DNA of 64,000 bases from Aquanectria penicillioides (GCA_003415625.1 PYIU01000004.1:744001-808000); one strand, 5' to 3'; shown: positions 35,244-48,077, counted from the stretch's first letter. Translations and numbers: made by a program. Notes: generated by a model from the letters alone, not told the origin.

Positions 35244-37720
35244 TACGTCGCGGCGCGCGTCTCAATCAGGTAGTCTGTTTTGCTTGATCGACGTCGGTTA
35301 TGCGAGCCACCCTGTGGGTGTGATTTTTCCATCCCTCTGTCCTACAGTATATCCACACAATTGCCCCTTTCTGCTTGGCATGTCCCTTTCTGCATCGCGA
35401 ATGAAATCCTCCCTCTTTTTCCAATCCATCCCGCATGCCAATCAGGAGAGTCACGGGGGCCGGCGGCGCGGACTCACCGGCAAGCCCAACAACAAGGTAG
35501 GGGCCTCACGGACCATGAACCATGGGGGGCATGGGCCATGGGCCATGGACCATTGACTCCCGGGCTACTCCAGGGCCCAAGCCATTGCGAACTTGGGACG
35601 CAAATACGTACGTGCAGAACAGAGCATCAATTGCCCATGACCACCCCCACGGCCCCGGTCCTCGGGTCCACTGGACTCATTGCCCCGGTTCGGGTCCGGC
35701 AACATGATCACGAGAGTTACTCTCGTCTGTCTTGTATTGTGTCAAGGAGGCTTCATTCAGGCCGTCATCATCCCGACCTGGAAGGTAGCCCCTCTTGGCC
35801 GGGTTTCAGTCGTGTTTCGCGTCGTAGGCGGATGAACAGAATCTCTTAGGTTGGAAAGCCTGTTTGAGACTTGATACGTTGGGGGCGGCATTGTTCGGAC
35901 GAATTCGTTTAGGATGCATTGGGTCCGACTCTGCCAGGGTCTGTTAGTTACGTGTCGATCATCCACTCACTTCTGTCGGTCCGGTGTTGGTATAGGGTAG
36001 GTTTCTATTGACGAGTCAATAATTAAGGTTCAAGCGTCAGGACAAGGGGACTGGTATGGAAAAGGGCTTGGGGTTCTTCTTGTTATGTGTTGGCTCCTCT
36101 GTCTGGGGTTATCGTGTTGCCTGCTGGTTAGTTGTGGAGGTAAACATGGAACTGTCCTTCGTTTCAGGTTATCTCTCGCTTCTTGACATTCGGGATATTT
36201 TACCCTGCATCATGACAACCTATTGACTACTGTACGTAGGATACGCGACTAGCTACGGTCATATAAACATGGGATAGAAATTCAAGACTAGACCTCTGTA
36301 TCTGCGATATACAGAAGTATCAATCAATGTACCGGCTACGTTCCATCATCCTACCTCCCCTTCCCCTTTTCACCAGCAGGAGATGCATCCAGAGATGCTC
36401 CAACGTGCGACATGCTCACACGTTGGTTTCTCTAAGCCGCCAATTGGGTGTCTCACAATTCAGGGTACCACGGATGCCACGGCCCGGAGCAAAAAGTAAC
36501 CTAGCCCGACAAAAACCTCCAACGGGACCCGGGGGCGAGGGGGGCTAGGTCAGCCGTCCAACTGGTACAATTCAACGGGTCATTCTCTCTTTCAAAATTT
36601 CCGACTATGTACTACTCTTCTCCGCAAGACCGAATAGCTCTAATGGCGTCGGACCGACCCCATACTTGCGCTTCCTTGCATCTAGATGCCCTTGGCGCCA
36701 ACGGAGGCGAGCAGGACTAAAATAACGGGTACTTGAGAGACATTTTCGGTTGCGTGGATGTGGAAACACCAAAGCCAAAGAGGTCATCCACGCATCCATA
36801 TTGCCTCCCTCCATACCACACACCAAGTCCATCCATCGGTCATGTCCTGCTCTTCCCGCCCATCCATCCCTCCCACCATCTCCCCTACACCCATGCTGGG
36901 CCGGTATCGCCTTGGTCCCTGAGTGGGCAGCAAAGACGCATGTAATGCCGCAAGGAAGGACGGGTCAGCCAACCATGGAGAGCCGCTGCAGCGTTCCCCT
37001 CTCACCAAGGGTCTGTTTCTTTTCCTGTCCTTAATCGAGTGCGTCCCGTCCCAGCCCTCCGACCCTGGACATTCCGGGGAAGTGATGGCTTTCCGAGTAA
37101 AAGTCATGCAGAGTGACTTCGAATGGTGCCATTATGCCCGTCCACCGCCAGTGCCGGAATTGAGTCTTATACGCCTCTGCATTTTGTACATCCGGACACG
37201 GAGCCAGCTTCCCACTTTGCCTCGAGGAAACCACTCATACAGGTGGTGATTCCAACCGAGGCTACTCCGTACAGCCGTGCACGCGGGATGCGGGATACAG
37301 CGAGTCTGTTCCCAAAGAAAAAAAAACCACCCAATTGAGCTTGGACCATTGCAAATTTCTGGATCCCTGACGTAGTATTCGCAGCAATGACCCCCTCCCA
37401 AGCATCTCGGGACGTCTCCAACAGAGGCAGGTCTGGGCCTTAATGCACGGCGCCAACTGCAATTGAGCGCCGGAATAGCCTAGAACGTGGTTCCGCAAGT
37501 GTCGTCAGGTCCCGCTGAGCCCATGTACGACGAAGGAGGTCCGCCATTGACTGATGCCCCTCGGTGGAGCCGGCTCCGAAGCTACTCCGATTGATTTTTT
37601 TTTTTTTTTTGGCTGTGCTCATTGTTGCATGTAGTTGCTTGCGCTGGTGCTTGTGCCTCGCCAGGTACGTGGATGGATCCATGTAGACATGTAGACATGT
37701 ACACATGTACCTTTTGGGCT

Positions 37721-37754
37721 TGACTCACTCCTCACTCCAAGCTTTTGATGACTC
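37721..37754. promoter_or_regulatory. Two CPC1/Gcn4-like sites upstream of DAHP synthase
   Basis: TGACTCA at 37721-37727 is the full Gcn4/CPC1 consensus, and TGACTC occurs again at 37749-37754. They lie 270-300 bp before the ATG of an aromatic amino-acid biosynthesis gene, the class known to be under cross-pathway control. Function here is inference. Confidence 0.6.
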
Positions 37755-38022
37755 TGTCAACGGCTCTTCCAATTTCTCCTGTCCTCCTTTTCCCTTCTCC
37801 TCCTGCCATACTCGAATCCCAACTTGTTTTGAGATCCCAGATACCCTCACGTTGATTCCCTGTTTGTGGTTTGATTGAGTCCTTGACTGGCTACCTTACA
37901 CCCTACACACCCACCTCTGCACACCGACCTTCGTCGCCCCTCCTCCGCACACCATCAACTTTTGTCTCCCCCACCAAATCCGATTCCATTCTCTCCAAAA
38001 CACATACTCAATTTTTGTGACC

Positions 38023-39550
<1,528 letters not shown>

Positions 39551-39990
39551 ACTTGAAATTAGTATGTCGAACGAAGAAAATGTGCGGAGGCCGTGGCTGG
39601 AGACCCTGGATCCCTTTCGTCGTTTTGTAATGCCCCAAACCTGGGAACTACCCCGGTTTTGAGATGAGATGGATGGTTAATTATTAGGGAGTTTTGACTT
39701 TGAATCGAGTGAACACAAAAAGTTGGGAGGGCATGAAAAGTCGGCGCATCGAGGATTGCACTCAAAAATTGACATATGCACTGTAACCACTTCGCAAAAA
39801 CGGGCCGTGAGGGATTTGTCTCTGTATATGTATGCGTCTGTGTAGTGTGCTCTGTTAAATGTTTAACCGGTATGGACGATTGCGGATTTTCCCCGCTGCA
39901 TGATATCCACACAAAACTCCCAAAACTCCTGTTTGTATCCCCACCGTTCCCATGGACAAAAGGGCCCCTACCCTTGGATGTACAGTGCCT
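39551..39990. other. Convergent 3' region
   Basis: 440 bp, no gene seen. Confidence 0.5.
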
Positions 39991-40616
39991 TCATCGAAAG
40001 TTGCCCGGCATCGGGGCATAGCTAGCCGTCTGACCGACGGGGTTGTTCTCGCGCCATGCAGCCACGCGCTTGAAGGCGGCCCATCCTAGCAGACCAACGG
40101 TGCCGATGATAAAGAACCACACGATGATCTTGTCCTTGTTGCTGTCGCGCTGGAAGCAAAGCGTCGTCACGTCCTCCTCCTCGGCCTTCTTGCAGAAAGC
40201 GATGCCCTGCTTCAGGCAGAAGGCCTTGGTGCACTCGGAGCACGACTTGGACTTTGATCGCGACGATCGCCAATGTCGTCCGGATAGGGTAGTTGAGGCA
40301 TCGTCGGGTTCGGCCTCGGCTTCGGCGTCACGGGGCCGGTGTAAGGCGGGTAGCAGCGGCTCCAGGGCAGGGCGGAAGATGGACGAGGAGCGGCGGAGGT
40401 GTTCCGACCCGGTGGTATCGTGCTCGGGGCCTAGGGGGATGATGGTGCTGTTCTTGAAGCATGTGCATTTGCAGAAGGTCGGCGCGGCTGCGTGGAATGG
40501 TTAGCGATTTGTCTTACACCCCGGGATTTGAGGAGGGGAACGAAGCGCGTACAGGAGGCAGTGACGAGGGACATGAGGGCCCCCAACAGGAGCAGAAGCA
40601 GCGGTACGCGAGCCAT
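39991..40616 (-). CDS. Small Cys-rich type I membrane protein, function unknown
   Basis: Exons are 40616-40553 and 40487-39991 (minus); joined 561 nt, 186 aa; the intron is 65 nt. A textbook signal peptide (MARVPLLLLLLGALMSLVTAS) is followed by APTFCKCTCFKNSTIIPL with three close Cys and an N-glycosylation site. Next are a Ser/Arg-rich spacer, a second Cys block (CSECTKAFCLKQGIAFCKK, then TLCF), one membrane span IIVWFFIIGTVGLLGWAAF, and a short tail. The evenly spaced Cys pairs suggest a disulfide-bonded lumenal domain, such as one in the ER, Golgi or cell surface. I do not recognise a named family. The gene cannot be seen without splicing. Confidence 0.8.
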
Positions 40617-41072
40617 TGCGGGCGGCGCGGGATGGGAGGGATGAGGGAAAGGGAGCGCGAGCGTGGTGCAGGAAGAAGCCCAGAGGTCGTCGTTGAACTG
40701 GGCAACGTCACAGGTTAAAGCATGGGCTGAGAAGTTGTTGAGTGGTGCAGCCTGCCTGCGTGCGCGCACGTTCAGAGGCTGCTGCGGTAGAGACACGGTA
40801 ACTTTGCTTCGTTAACCAGTAATTGACAGAAGGCTGTCCGCTGTCCTCGCTGAACCTGGCGATTCAGCTGTGCAGCCCCACGGCGCAAGCCCCATGCGCC
40901 CGCGCCACAGCCTTGCTGGTCCCATTGGCCCCATGCGCCACATTGGAAAAAGTTCCCTTCTGTCTGGAAGCTCTGGTTATGATCCATTTCGACAACTCGA
41001 GATTCTGCCATTCTCGCTCGATCCGGAACCAGGAAGAGACAGGAATCCTGTCCCTCGCCACACACACTCACA
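40617..41072. promoter_or_regulatory. Divergent promoter region
   Basis: 456 bp between the Cys-rich membrane protein and mL50 genes. No specific element identified. Confidence 0.5.
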
Positions 41073-42281
41073 ATGCCTCGAATACCCCGGGTGCGGGGAC
41101 TCCAGTCCTTGCAAGCCGCAATTGCCCCGTCATGCACCGCCAATCGCGCCCCCTTCGTCGCCCGCGCCGCCCTCTCCTCTTCCGCTCGTGTGCAAGGCAA
41201 GAATACGGAATGGATCCGAGGCAAGCTCTGGAAGGGCGAGGCCCCCGGCCCTGAGGACCCTTACACCCAGCGAATGGAGCCCGAGGAGGCTTCCAACCTG
41301 CCCGACGAGGCCCTCGAATACCAGCAACGAGCCAACAAAACCCCCATACCCGTTGAGCAGTCTCGCCTCGTCCTGCCCCCCACCCAACGGGTCGAGGCCA
41401 CTACCGAGAAGGAGCTCGAGTCCCTGGACCCTTCGTACGTTCCTGCGACTACAATCGAGGGTCTTGAGCAGATCCAGCCCGTCGATACCTGGTGGAACCA
41501 ACCCGGACACTGGGGCTCTGAGAGCAAGTTCCAGGGCTTCGTGGTGAGAAAGGTGGACGACAAGGCCGTAATTGAGCTTTCTCTGCGACGTGCCGTCGTC
41601 GAGGCTCTCGCTCTGCAAGAGGCCGGCCTTCTGAACGAATGGTCCGTGAAGAAGTGGCCAACCGGTGCGCGGGCTGAGCTCGACCAGACCCTCGCCGTGG
41701 AGATTGAGGTTAAGGACGGCAAGGCTACACTCAAGGGTGATTTGCAGTCCCTCACCAGTAATTTGACCGGCGAAGCACAGGACCCCGCGAAGCTGGCCAA
41801 GATTTCTGGCCCAGAGGCCCTGGAGATTGTCAATGCGTGGGATGCCTCGTGGAGAGAGGTTTCCGTCACTGACCAACACCTCAAGTTTGCCGTATGTTTC
41901 CTTTCCAACCCATTGCCATAATACTCTAAACTAACCTGCATTTCCTTTCAGATCAGCAAGCGTGTCTACCAGCTCACAGGCCGTCTGATCCCCGACGCAA
42001 AGCTCGGTGCTGCCCGCACAGCGCACCACCTTCTGACCTTGATGGTCAACCCCGCCAAGCGTGGCAAGAAGCTGGCCGAGATCCTCGAATCCCAGGGCGA
42101 TCTTGGCTCAATTGCCAACGTGAAGGTGCACAACCGCAAGATCGGCCCCATCGACAAGGAGATTGCTGTCGGCCGCTGGAAGGTGATTGAGGAGGAGCTG
42201 ACGAAGCGAGGTCTTCCCGTCACTGGCACAGCAGGCCTGGGGAGGAACAAGGAGCGAGACTGGCTATCGGGTAAGGTCTAA
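41073..42281 (+). CDS. Mitochondrial large-subunit ribosomal protein mL50
   Basis: Exons are 41073-41891 and 41952-42281; joined 1149 nt, 382 aa. The N-terminus (MPRIPRVRGLQSLQAAIAPS) and an Arg/Ala/Ser run up to about residue 40 form a mitochondrial presequence. The middle has EWIRGKLWKGEAPGPEDPY, a common opening of mature fungal mitoribosomal proteins, then WWNQPGHWGSESKFQGF, and IELSLRRAVVEALALQEAGL as in the L50 family. The C-terminal half is helical and basic (TAHHLLTLMVNPAKRGKKL). It would act in the mitoribosome. Assignment to mL50 rather than another fungal mitoribosomal protein is moderately sure. Confidence 0.72.
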
Positions 42282-42843
42282 GGGAGGGAAATAGAAAAGG
42301 AGGCGCGAGAGGTGAAAATGAAATGGTATAGCGTGAAACGGGAGGGGTGTATTACCGTGTATACTTGTACATGTATAACAGACACATCAAGAGATGACAT
42401 TCTTCTTCACCAACACAATTACCGTGTCCTTGGATGAGATTCATCGAAATCGCCCGTAGGAACGTGCCCGTGATACTTGGAGACCGTTTCTGGATATAAG
42501 AGAAGCCATCACCTGAAGGCTCTCGGCATGTATGGCATAGTAGTTGCCCAATCTGATGTGTTTCTCTTGGACAAAATGCGCAGAGTCTACTTTCATGGGC
42601 GAGTTTCAAAATGTATACCTTTTCTGCTCCCCAATCCCTTGAAACATAATGTGAAAACAGATTGTGAGTCTAGGTGTGACGCTATCTACACTCTATCTAT
42701 CTATGGTAGTTGTGGTACTCCATGACAATGTCTTTGATTAACTTTGATTTATCTTTTCTTTAGTTTTTAAGGCGTTGGGTATCGGATACGTCTAGTCTAA
42801 CTCGACGCCTCGACTGTAATGCCGTGTTTACGGTGTTTTACAT
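42282..42843. other. Convergent 3' region
   Basis: 562 bp, AT-richer, no gene seen. Confidence 0.5.
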
Positions 42844-45800
42844 TTACAAATATTTGTTTTCAATGAGCCACTGCTCGACATCCTTCTTATCCCTGGCCAG
42901 CCAGTTCTGTTTGGCCTTGATGCTGTCGAGGCTTTGTGCCAGCTCTAGGTCGAAACCCTTGGTGCCCTTATCTGCGAAGAAACGTTGCACATCGGCCACC
43001 TGATCCTCCTGAGTGAAGGAGCTAGTGGACATGGCAACAACGTCTCCCATAAGTGACATGCCCGGTGGAAGCCTCTTGGTGATGGTGTCCCAATTGTCCT
43101 TGACCCAGGCCCAGAGCGCCACGACACCTTCCTTGTGGGCTCGAAGCCCGCTGAGAGGCATGTAGAGATCCTGAGTCTTGACCTCCTTGCCGAGGGTGTA
43201 GTCTAGCGTTCGCTGGATGAGCTTGGGGTCCTTGGCAAAGCCGAGAGATCGAAGAGCAGTGTTTCGCTCACTGCTTTGCTTGGCTGTCTCATATTCCTTT
43301 ATGATGGCGTTATACTGAGCTTCGCCGCCATATTGGAGCACCACAGCAAACACGCTGGAGCGCAGATTGGGCTCAAGAGCGTCTCTGTCACCTTTGATAA
43401 ACTTCTCAAACATCTCAAAGGCAGCTGTTTTGGCCTTCTCGTCGCCTGAAATGGCAGCCTTGCCAAACATGAGCGCTTTGAATCGTTGCGTCATATGATC
43501 ATCCTTGTCCGTCAACTCCCAACCAAGTTCATTCGCTTTCTTGCTAACTAGATCTCGCTGGAAGACCTTGAGGGCCTTGGTGGTCTCGTCGTCCTCGAAG
43601 ATCCAGGCATCTCGAAGGGAACCGATGCGAAGACTCAACTCATCCCAAACAATGAACTCATCCTCAGAGTCAAACCCTTGGAGGAGGGACAAAAGACCGG
43701 ATGTCTTTTGATAACCAGCAGCGGCCAGGGCGCCGGCATCTGCAATCATGCCTGCTCGGTCCTCAACGGCAAGAAGTCCGGCCTTTGCGTTTTGGCCAAG
43801 CCTCTGGAGGCGCTCCGTGGTGTACGAGGTGCGGTAAATTCCAGAGTGACCGGAGTTGACCTTGAAAAAGTCGAAGTCAGGTACCTTGAAGTCAGCCTCG
43901 CGCGTGTTGAGCGCAAGGTCCTCTTGAAGGCCGTCCTTGGTACGGAGGCTGAGGAAAACGGGGTACAGAACCTCGTCCTCTTCTGGCTTGACGTCAGCAG
44001 TCCTTAGAAATCGGTTCTGCTTCACATGAATGGTACCGCTCGCCTCATTTTCAGTAACTGTAACCACCGGGAAGCCAACTTTCTTGGTCCAGATGTCGGC
44101 TACGCGCTCGACATCCTTGCCACTTGCTTCGCTGAGAGCTGCCCATAGATCGGTAGTCTGAGTGTTACTATAGGCATGCTTGTGCAAGTATTGGCGGACA
44201 CCCTCAAGGAAAACGTCTTCTCCAAGATATTTGGAAATCATGCGGAGCACACATGAGCCCTTTTCGTAAGAAATGGCATCAAAAATTTGGTTAATCTCAT
44301 CAGCACGCTTAACAGGAACTTCGATGGGATGAGAACTGCGAAGGGAATCAAGACTCAGGGCAGAGCGAAGGTCATCGATGACATAACCATCCCACACTCT
44401 CCACTCAGGGTAGAAGGCGTTGGAAGAATACCACGACATCCATGTTGCAAAGCCCTCCTTGAGCCACAGACCATCCCAAAAGTCCATTGTGACCAAGTTA
44501 CCAAACCACTGGTGTGCTAACTCGTGCTGCACAACCTCAGCAACACGCTTCTTGGTTGTTGCACTGCTGGTTTTCTCGTCTAACAGAAGGTCAACGACTC
44601 GGTAGGTGATCAAACCCCAGTTCTCCATGGCACCGGCGGCAAAGTCGGGGACTGCCACCATGTCCATTTTAGGCAGAGGGTATTGGCTTCCAAACTGTTT
44701 CTCGTAGAACTCGAGAGTCTTGGCACCGAGCTCGGCGGAGAACACGGCATGCTCAATGTTCTGATCGGGAGTGCAGTAGACTCTGACGGGAATGCGGAAA
44801 TTGTTGGTCTCGTAAACCTGAAGATCGCCGATGACGAAGGCGAGGAGGTAGGTGGACATGATGGGAGTCTTGTTGTAGGTAATGGCCTTGCGTTTCTTGC
44901 CCGCCATCTTTGAGTCCACATCCTTTTGGAAGGCAACATCCATGTTGCTCAAGCAGACCAGTTCGTGGTCAGCGATAAGAGTCACTGTGAAGGTGGCCTT
45001 GAGAGCAGGCTCGTCCAAACAAGGGAATGCACGGCGAGCGTCCGTGGCCTCCATCTGAGTAGTAGCAATGTACTTGTCATTGCCGTTTTCGTCCTTGTAG
45101 GAGGACCGGTAGAAGCCAGCCATGTCGTCGTTGAGGACACCAGTAAATCGTTGAGTCAGCTTGGCCTTTTGACCCGCAGGAATCGTCTGATCGAATGCGA
45201 TAGTTGTGGTTTGAGTGTCCTTGTTGTATGTGAGGGTCGGAGAGGAGCTAATGACAGCGTCACCAGACTCGACAGTGGTCTCATGAATGGTCAGGTCTAC
45301 AGTGTTGAGGGAGATGGAGACGGAATCCTCCACAACATCAAAGTCAATGACCACTGTACCCTCATACTTGAAGGTCTCGAAGTTTGGTTCGAGAGTCAGG
45401 TCATAGTGAAGTGGTTTGACGTTCTTGGGCAGGACCTGGCGGCCCTGGGTAATGTCGTGGCTAGCGCTGGGCGCGTCGGAAACGTTGCGATACATGGCTC
45501 TCCGGTAAGAGCAGTGACGCTGCTGCTGATGCGAGGCCGAGCTGCGAGACCGGAGTGAGGGACGAGATGGGAATCCAAGGGCGGAGCTGAAGGCTGTGGT
45601 GGTGGCAGCAGATTGAGCGAGGGGGAATTGTGGTGAGAGAGATGTGGGTTGTGTTTGCAATTCTGCTGGAGAGCTCTGGTAGCTGCAGATTGACGGTGAC
45701 GGAGAGGGAGCTATGCGGGGGAGGGGCAGCAATCTGGAATGGAAGGTACGGATTATTGGCGGCGCGGCGCCGGCACGACTGCGGGTGGCAGGGAAGGGCC

Positions 45801-45933
45801 ATTGGGGACTGCAGCAGAAACTGGCGGATGGCCTCATGGAAGGCACGACAGTGGTCTGCCGCGGCGCCTGCCGACGCGCAAGGAGTCGCACTGACCTCCA
45901 GAGGCTGTCTGTGGCGGGTGAGGTCTTCATCAT
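42844..45933 (-). CDS. M1 zinc aminopeptidase (APE2/AAP1-like)
   Basis: Intronless, 1029 aa. It removes N-terminal residues from peptides. Catalytic marks: GAMENWG (residues 434-440, substrate amino group), HELAHQ with the HEXXH zinc site (470-474) and the third zinc ligand Glu 493 in LWLKEGFATW, followed by YEKGSCVLRM in the M1 region. The C-terminal ERAP1-like helical domain is complete. Catalytic similarity starts around residue 155 (NVKPLHYDLTLEPN). The first ~145 residues are Arg/Ser/Pro/Gln-rich with few acids, starting MMKTSPATDSLWRSVRLLAR, and look like a mitochondrial leader plus linker. A second Met at residue 147 (45495) would give the cytosolic form. Confidence 0.93.
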   Translation of the reverse strand: MMKTSPATDSLWRSVRLLARRQAPRQTTVVPSMRPSASFCCSPQWPFPATRSRAGAAPPIIRTFHSRLLPLPRIAPSPSPSICSYQSSPAELQTQPTSLSPQFPLAQSAATTTAFSSALGFPSRPSLRSRSSASHQQQRHCSYRRAMYRNVSDAPSASHDITQGRQVLPKNVKPLHYDLTLEPNFETFKYEGTVVIDFDVVEDSVSISLNTVDLTIHETTVESGDAVISSSPTLTYNKDTQTTTIAFDQTIPAGQKAKLTQRFTGVLNDDMAGFYRSSYKDENGNDKYIATTQMEATDARRAFPCLDEPALKATFTVTLIADHELVCLSNMDVAFQKDVDSKMAGKKRKAITYNKTPIMSTYLLAFVIGDLQVYETNNFRIPVRVYCTPDQNIEHAVFSAELGAKTLEFYEKQFGSQYPLPKMDMVAVPDFAAGAMENWGLITYRVVDLLLDEKTSSATTKKRVAEVVQHELAHQWFGNLVTMDFWDGLWLKEGFATWMSWYSSNAFYPEWRVWDGYVIDDLRSALSLDSLRSSHPIEVPVKRADEINQIFDAISYEKGSCVLRMISKYLGEDVFLEGVRQYLHKHAYSNTQTTDLWAALSEASGKDVERVADIWTKKVGFPVVTVTENEASGTIHVKQNRFLRTADVKPEEDEVLYPVFLSLRTKDGLQEDLALNTREADFKVPDFDFFKVNSGHSGIYRTSYTTERLQRLGQNAKAGLLAVEDRAGMIADAGALAAAGYQKTSGLLSLLQGFDSEDEFIVWDELSLRIGSLRDAWIFEDDETTKALKVFQRDLVSKKANELGWELTDKDDHMTQRFKALMFGKAAISGDEKAKTAAFEMFEKFIKGDRDALEPNLRSSVFAVVLQYGGEAQYNAIIKEYETAKQSSERNTALRSLGFAKDPKLIQRTLDYTLGKEVKTQDLYMPLSGLRAHKEGVVALWAWVKDNWDTITKRLPPGMSLMGDVVAMSTSSFTQEDQVADVQRFFADKGTKGFDLELAQSLDSIKAKQNWLARDKKDVEQWLIENKYL

Positions 45934-46574
45934 GAGTCCTGACTCTAGGCCATGGCCTGCTGTGACTGGGTTGAGATTCTATTTCGAGCTCGCCTGTTGT
46001 GCAACCCTGGGATGAACTGACCCAGTGCGCCTTGGCGCCACCAGGTTCTGGAGCCCCCCTGGGCGCCTGAGCAAGGCCCTTAGTTTTCCCGGACTCGGGC
46101 CTGGGCCGGTTGGTGTGCGTGCCTAGGTACCTATGTAACGTAACCACAGCACCATCCAACACCACCTCGAACAAATGAACAATGTCTCTGAAATTCCTAA
46201 ACACCTGAATAGGGGAATATCTTTTATGACTTTCTCACTCAGGGTTTTAGATCTGTTCACTCTTGAATTCATGTTTTCTGGTTTCAAACTTTTATACCTC
46301 CGTTGGAAAAGGAAAAAAAGACAAAAAAACCACTGCGCCATACCCGTTGGGTTGAGTGACTAGTCACTCAACCCAGCGGGTATTGGCAATTGTGTAAGAT
46401 GTCTTATTCTAAACTAGGTAGGGATGATCCTCCATGGGACTGACACCCTGTCGTGGACCTTGACGAACAACCCGCATGGAAGAGATCAATGAACCTTTTG
46501 TTCTCATTTGATATCTTCATTATCTCCATTAGAAGACTACTGGTGTTAGTTTCTTACAATCGTCATGTCCCGTG
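45934..46574. other. Intergenic with a large palindrome
   Basis: Upstream region of the aminopeptidase gene and 3' side of the ankyrin gene. The main feature is the palindrome at 46341-46382. Confidence 0.6.
46341..46382. repeat. 42-bp near-perfect palindrome
   Basis: Two 21-bp arms meet with no spacer (GTTGAGTGACT then AGTCACTCAAC at the centre). 20 of 21 positions pair. The centre carries TGACTAGTCA. Confidence 0.9.
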
Positions 46575-48077
46575 CTACCTCTGTTTGGTTTTGCTTATCC
46601 CATTATCTGTTTCGTCGCTTTGACGCACCCGATCATGCATTTGCTGGAGAAGAACGAGCACCTCTTCCTCGCCGTTATCTTGCAAATCCCGCATAACCTT
46701 CTCGATATGACCCAAAGAAATATTTGAACCCGAGCAATTCAAGAGCAAAAATTCAAGAAGGCTTTCGGGCCAGTGAAGGTTACATACCCAACCCAGCGCC
46801 GACATCTCTCCGTCAAGAGCATCAATTCGTGCGCCGCGCTGAAGAAGAAGACGTATGCATCCTTCAATATTCTCTTTGTTTCCTCTATAGAACCCACTGT
46901 CTTTGAAAAGGTGGATAAAAACAGCACAAAGAAGGCTCACTCGTCTTCGTTGATCACGGACGTTTGTGGACACTATCGTGTCGACACAAGCACCCGCGTT
47001 AACCAACATTTCGACACAGTTAGGATCCTGAGCGTATGCTGTGGCAAAGTAGAGAGGCGTTGCATGGATGTTAGGATAGCAAACACCTTCGAAGTTCACG
47101 TCTACACCACCAGCAATAAGCCTAGACACTACTTCTGCACGGTCGGCATTGCGTTCCTTTTCATTCGCCTTCATCTCGGGGGTTTGCAGCCTCGAGGCAT
47201 CGTCGTTCAGAGCGAGATGTAGCAAGTTGCAGCGTCTTTCAGAATTGGCAGTAATGGAAACATCAGCTCCGCAATCCAATAGTGCCAATGCGGCTTTGAA
47301 TTCGCGATGACGAAGCGCACTGTAAAGGGCGGTTCCGTGCGCCCCGATGGCATCAACAGGAACGCCGCGCTCAACCAGTTTATGAACAATTTCTGAGACC
47401 ACCCGACTGTCAACACCCTCATCCTGACAATGCCGGACATGATGAAGTGCTGTAGTTTGTCTAACACACAGGCAACCGCTTTCAAAATCTGGCGTTTGAA
47501 TAAAGGCGTTGACCAAAGAAAGATAGCCTTTTTTGGCGGCGCAATACAGGCCCGGCGTGGACCTTGAAGACATCCTTGCTCCTCTATTTATAAGAATAGA
47601 CACCATATTGTCGTTGTGCTCACAAATAGCTGTGTGAAGTGGTGTCCAATAATTATCCGCTTTGATCCGGCATGTGCAAAACTGCTGCGATGGTGAATCA
47701 AGATTGGCACCATTGTCAAGGAGCCAGTTGACAATCTCAGGGAAGTTGCCACGGATTGCAAAATGAAGAGGTGAAGCAAAAACTCCTTTGAGCAAGGAGC
47801 TTTTTCTCCACTGTTTGGTTATGTTCTCCTCTGGCCGTTTGCCTGTTGTGTTGAGGTCGGCGCCACAAGCTGCCGCAATTTTCAATGTCTCCAACCTGCC
47901 TTGCTTGGCAGCCCACAAAACGCACGAGTCCGAAGGATCTTCATAGAAGATATTATAGTGGTAAAGAACCGGGTTGAAGAAGGCATGGTAACTGCGACTG
48001 ACACGGGCAAGAGCATTGATATCTGAGCAACCGCATATGTCAAATAGGAGCTCTGGCGGCAACGCGAAGAGAGACAT
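46575..48077 (-). CDS. F-box/ankyrin-repeat protein
   Basis: Intronless, 500 aa. It begins MSLFALPPELLFDICGCSDI, then LARVSRSYHAFFNP, an F-box that would bind Skp1. Ankyrin repeats follow: AAKQGRLETLKIAAACGADLN, SPLHFAIRGNFPEIVNWLLD, TPLHTAICEHNDNMVSILIN, GTALYSALRHREFKAALALL and RCNLLHLALND, with more diverged ones to about residue 440. Such proteins are SCF ubiquitin-ligase adaptors and form large variable families in filamentous fungi; the target cannot be inferred. Divergent from another F-box gene. Confidence 0.88.
   Translation of the reverse strand: MSLFALPPELLFDICGCSDINALARVSRSYHAFFNPVLYHYNIFYEDPSDSCVLWAAKQGRLETLKIAAACGADLNTTGKRPEENITKQWRKSSLLKGVFASPLHFAIRGNFPEIVNWLLDNGANLDSPSQQFCTCRIKADNYWTPLHTAICEHNDNMVSILINRGARMSSRSTPGLYCAAKKGYLSLVNAFIQTPDFESGCLCVRQTTALHHVRHCQDEGVDSRVVSEIVHKLVERGVPVDAIGAHGTALYSALRHREFKAALALLDCGADVSITANSERRCNLLHLALNDDASRLQTPEMKANEKERNADRAEVVSRLIAGGVDVNFEGVCYPNIHATPLYFATAYAQDPNCVEMLVNAGACVDTIVSTNVRDQRRRVSLLCAVFIHLFKDSGFYRGNKENIEGCIRLLLQRGARIDALDGEMSALGWVCNLHWPESLLEFLLLNCSGSNISLGHIEKVMRDLQDNGEEEVLVLLQQMHDRVRQSDETDNGISKTKQR

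Larger units (their letters stand above)
33800..38022. other. Long intergenic region with microsatellites
   Basis: 4.2 kb without a supported gene, the longest gap in the window. It has a (GA) stretch near 34990-35004, a CA-rich microsatellite at 35183-35243, GGCCATGG repeats at 35530-35552, a 16-base T run at 37595-37610, and tandem ACATGT hexamers at 37680-37710. Open frames here are low-complexity and lack splice support. The last ~300 bp form the DAHP synthase promoter. Confidence 0.55.

Noticed and set aside
44926..45558. 210-codon frame antisense to the M1 aminopeptidase
   Set aside because: Lies wholly inside a strongly supported coding region, so it is a codon-bias shadow.
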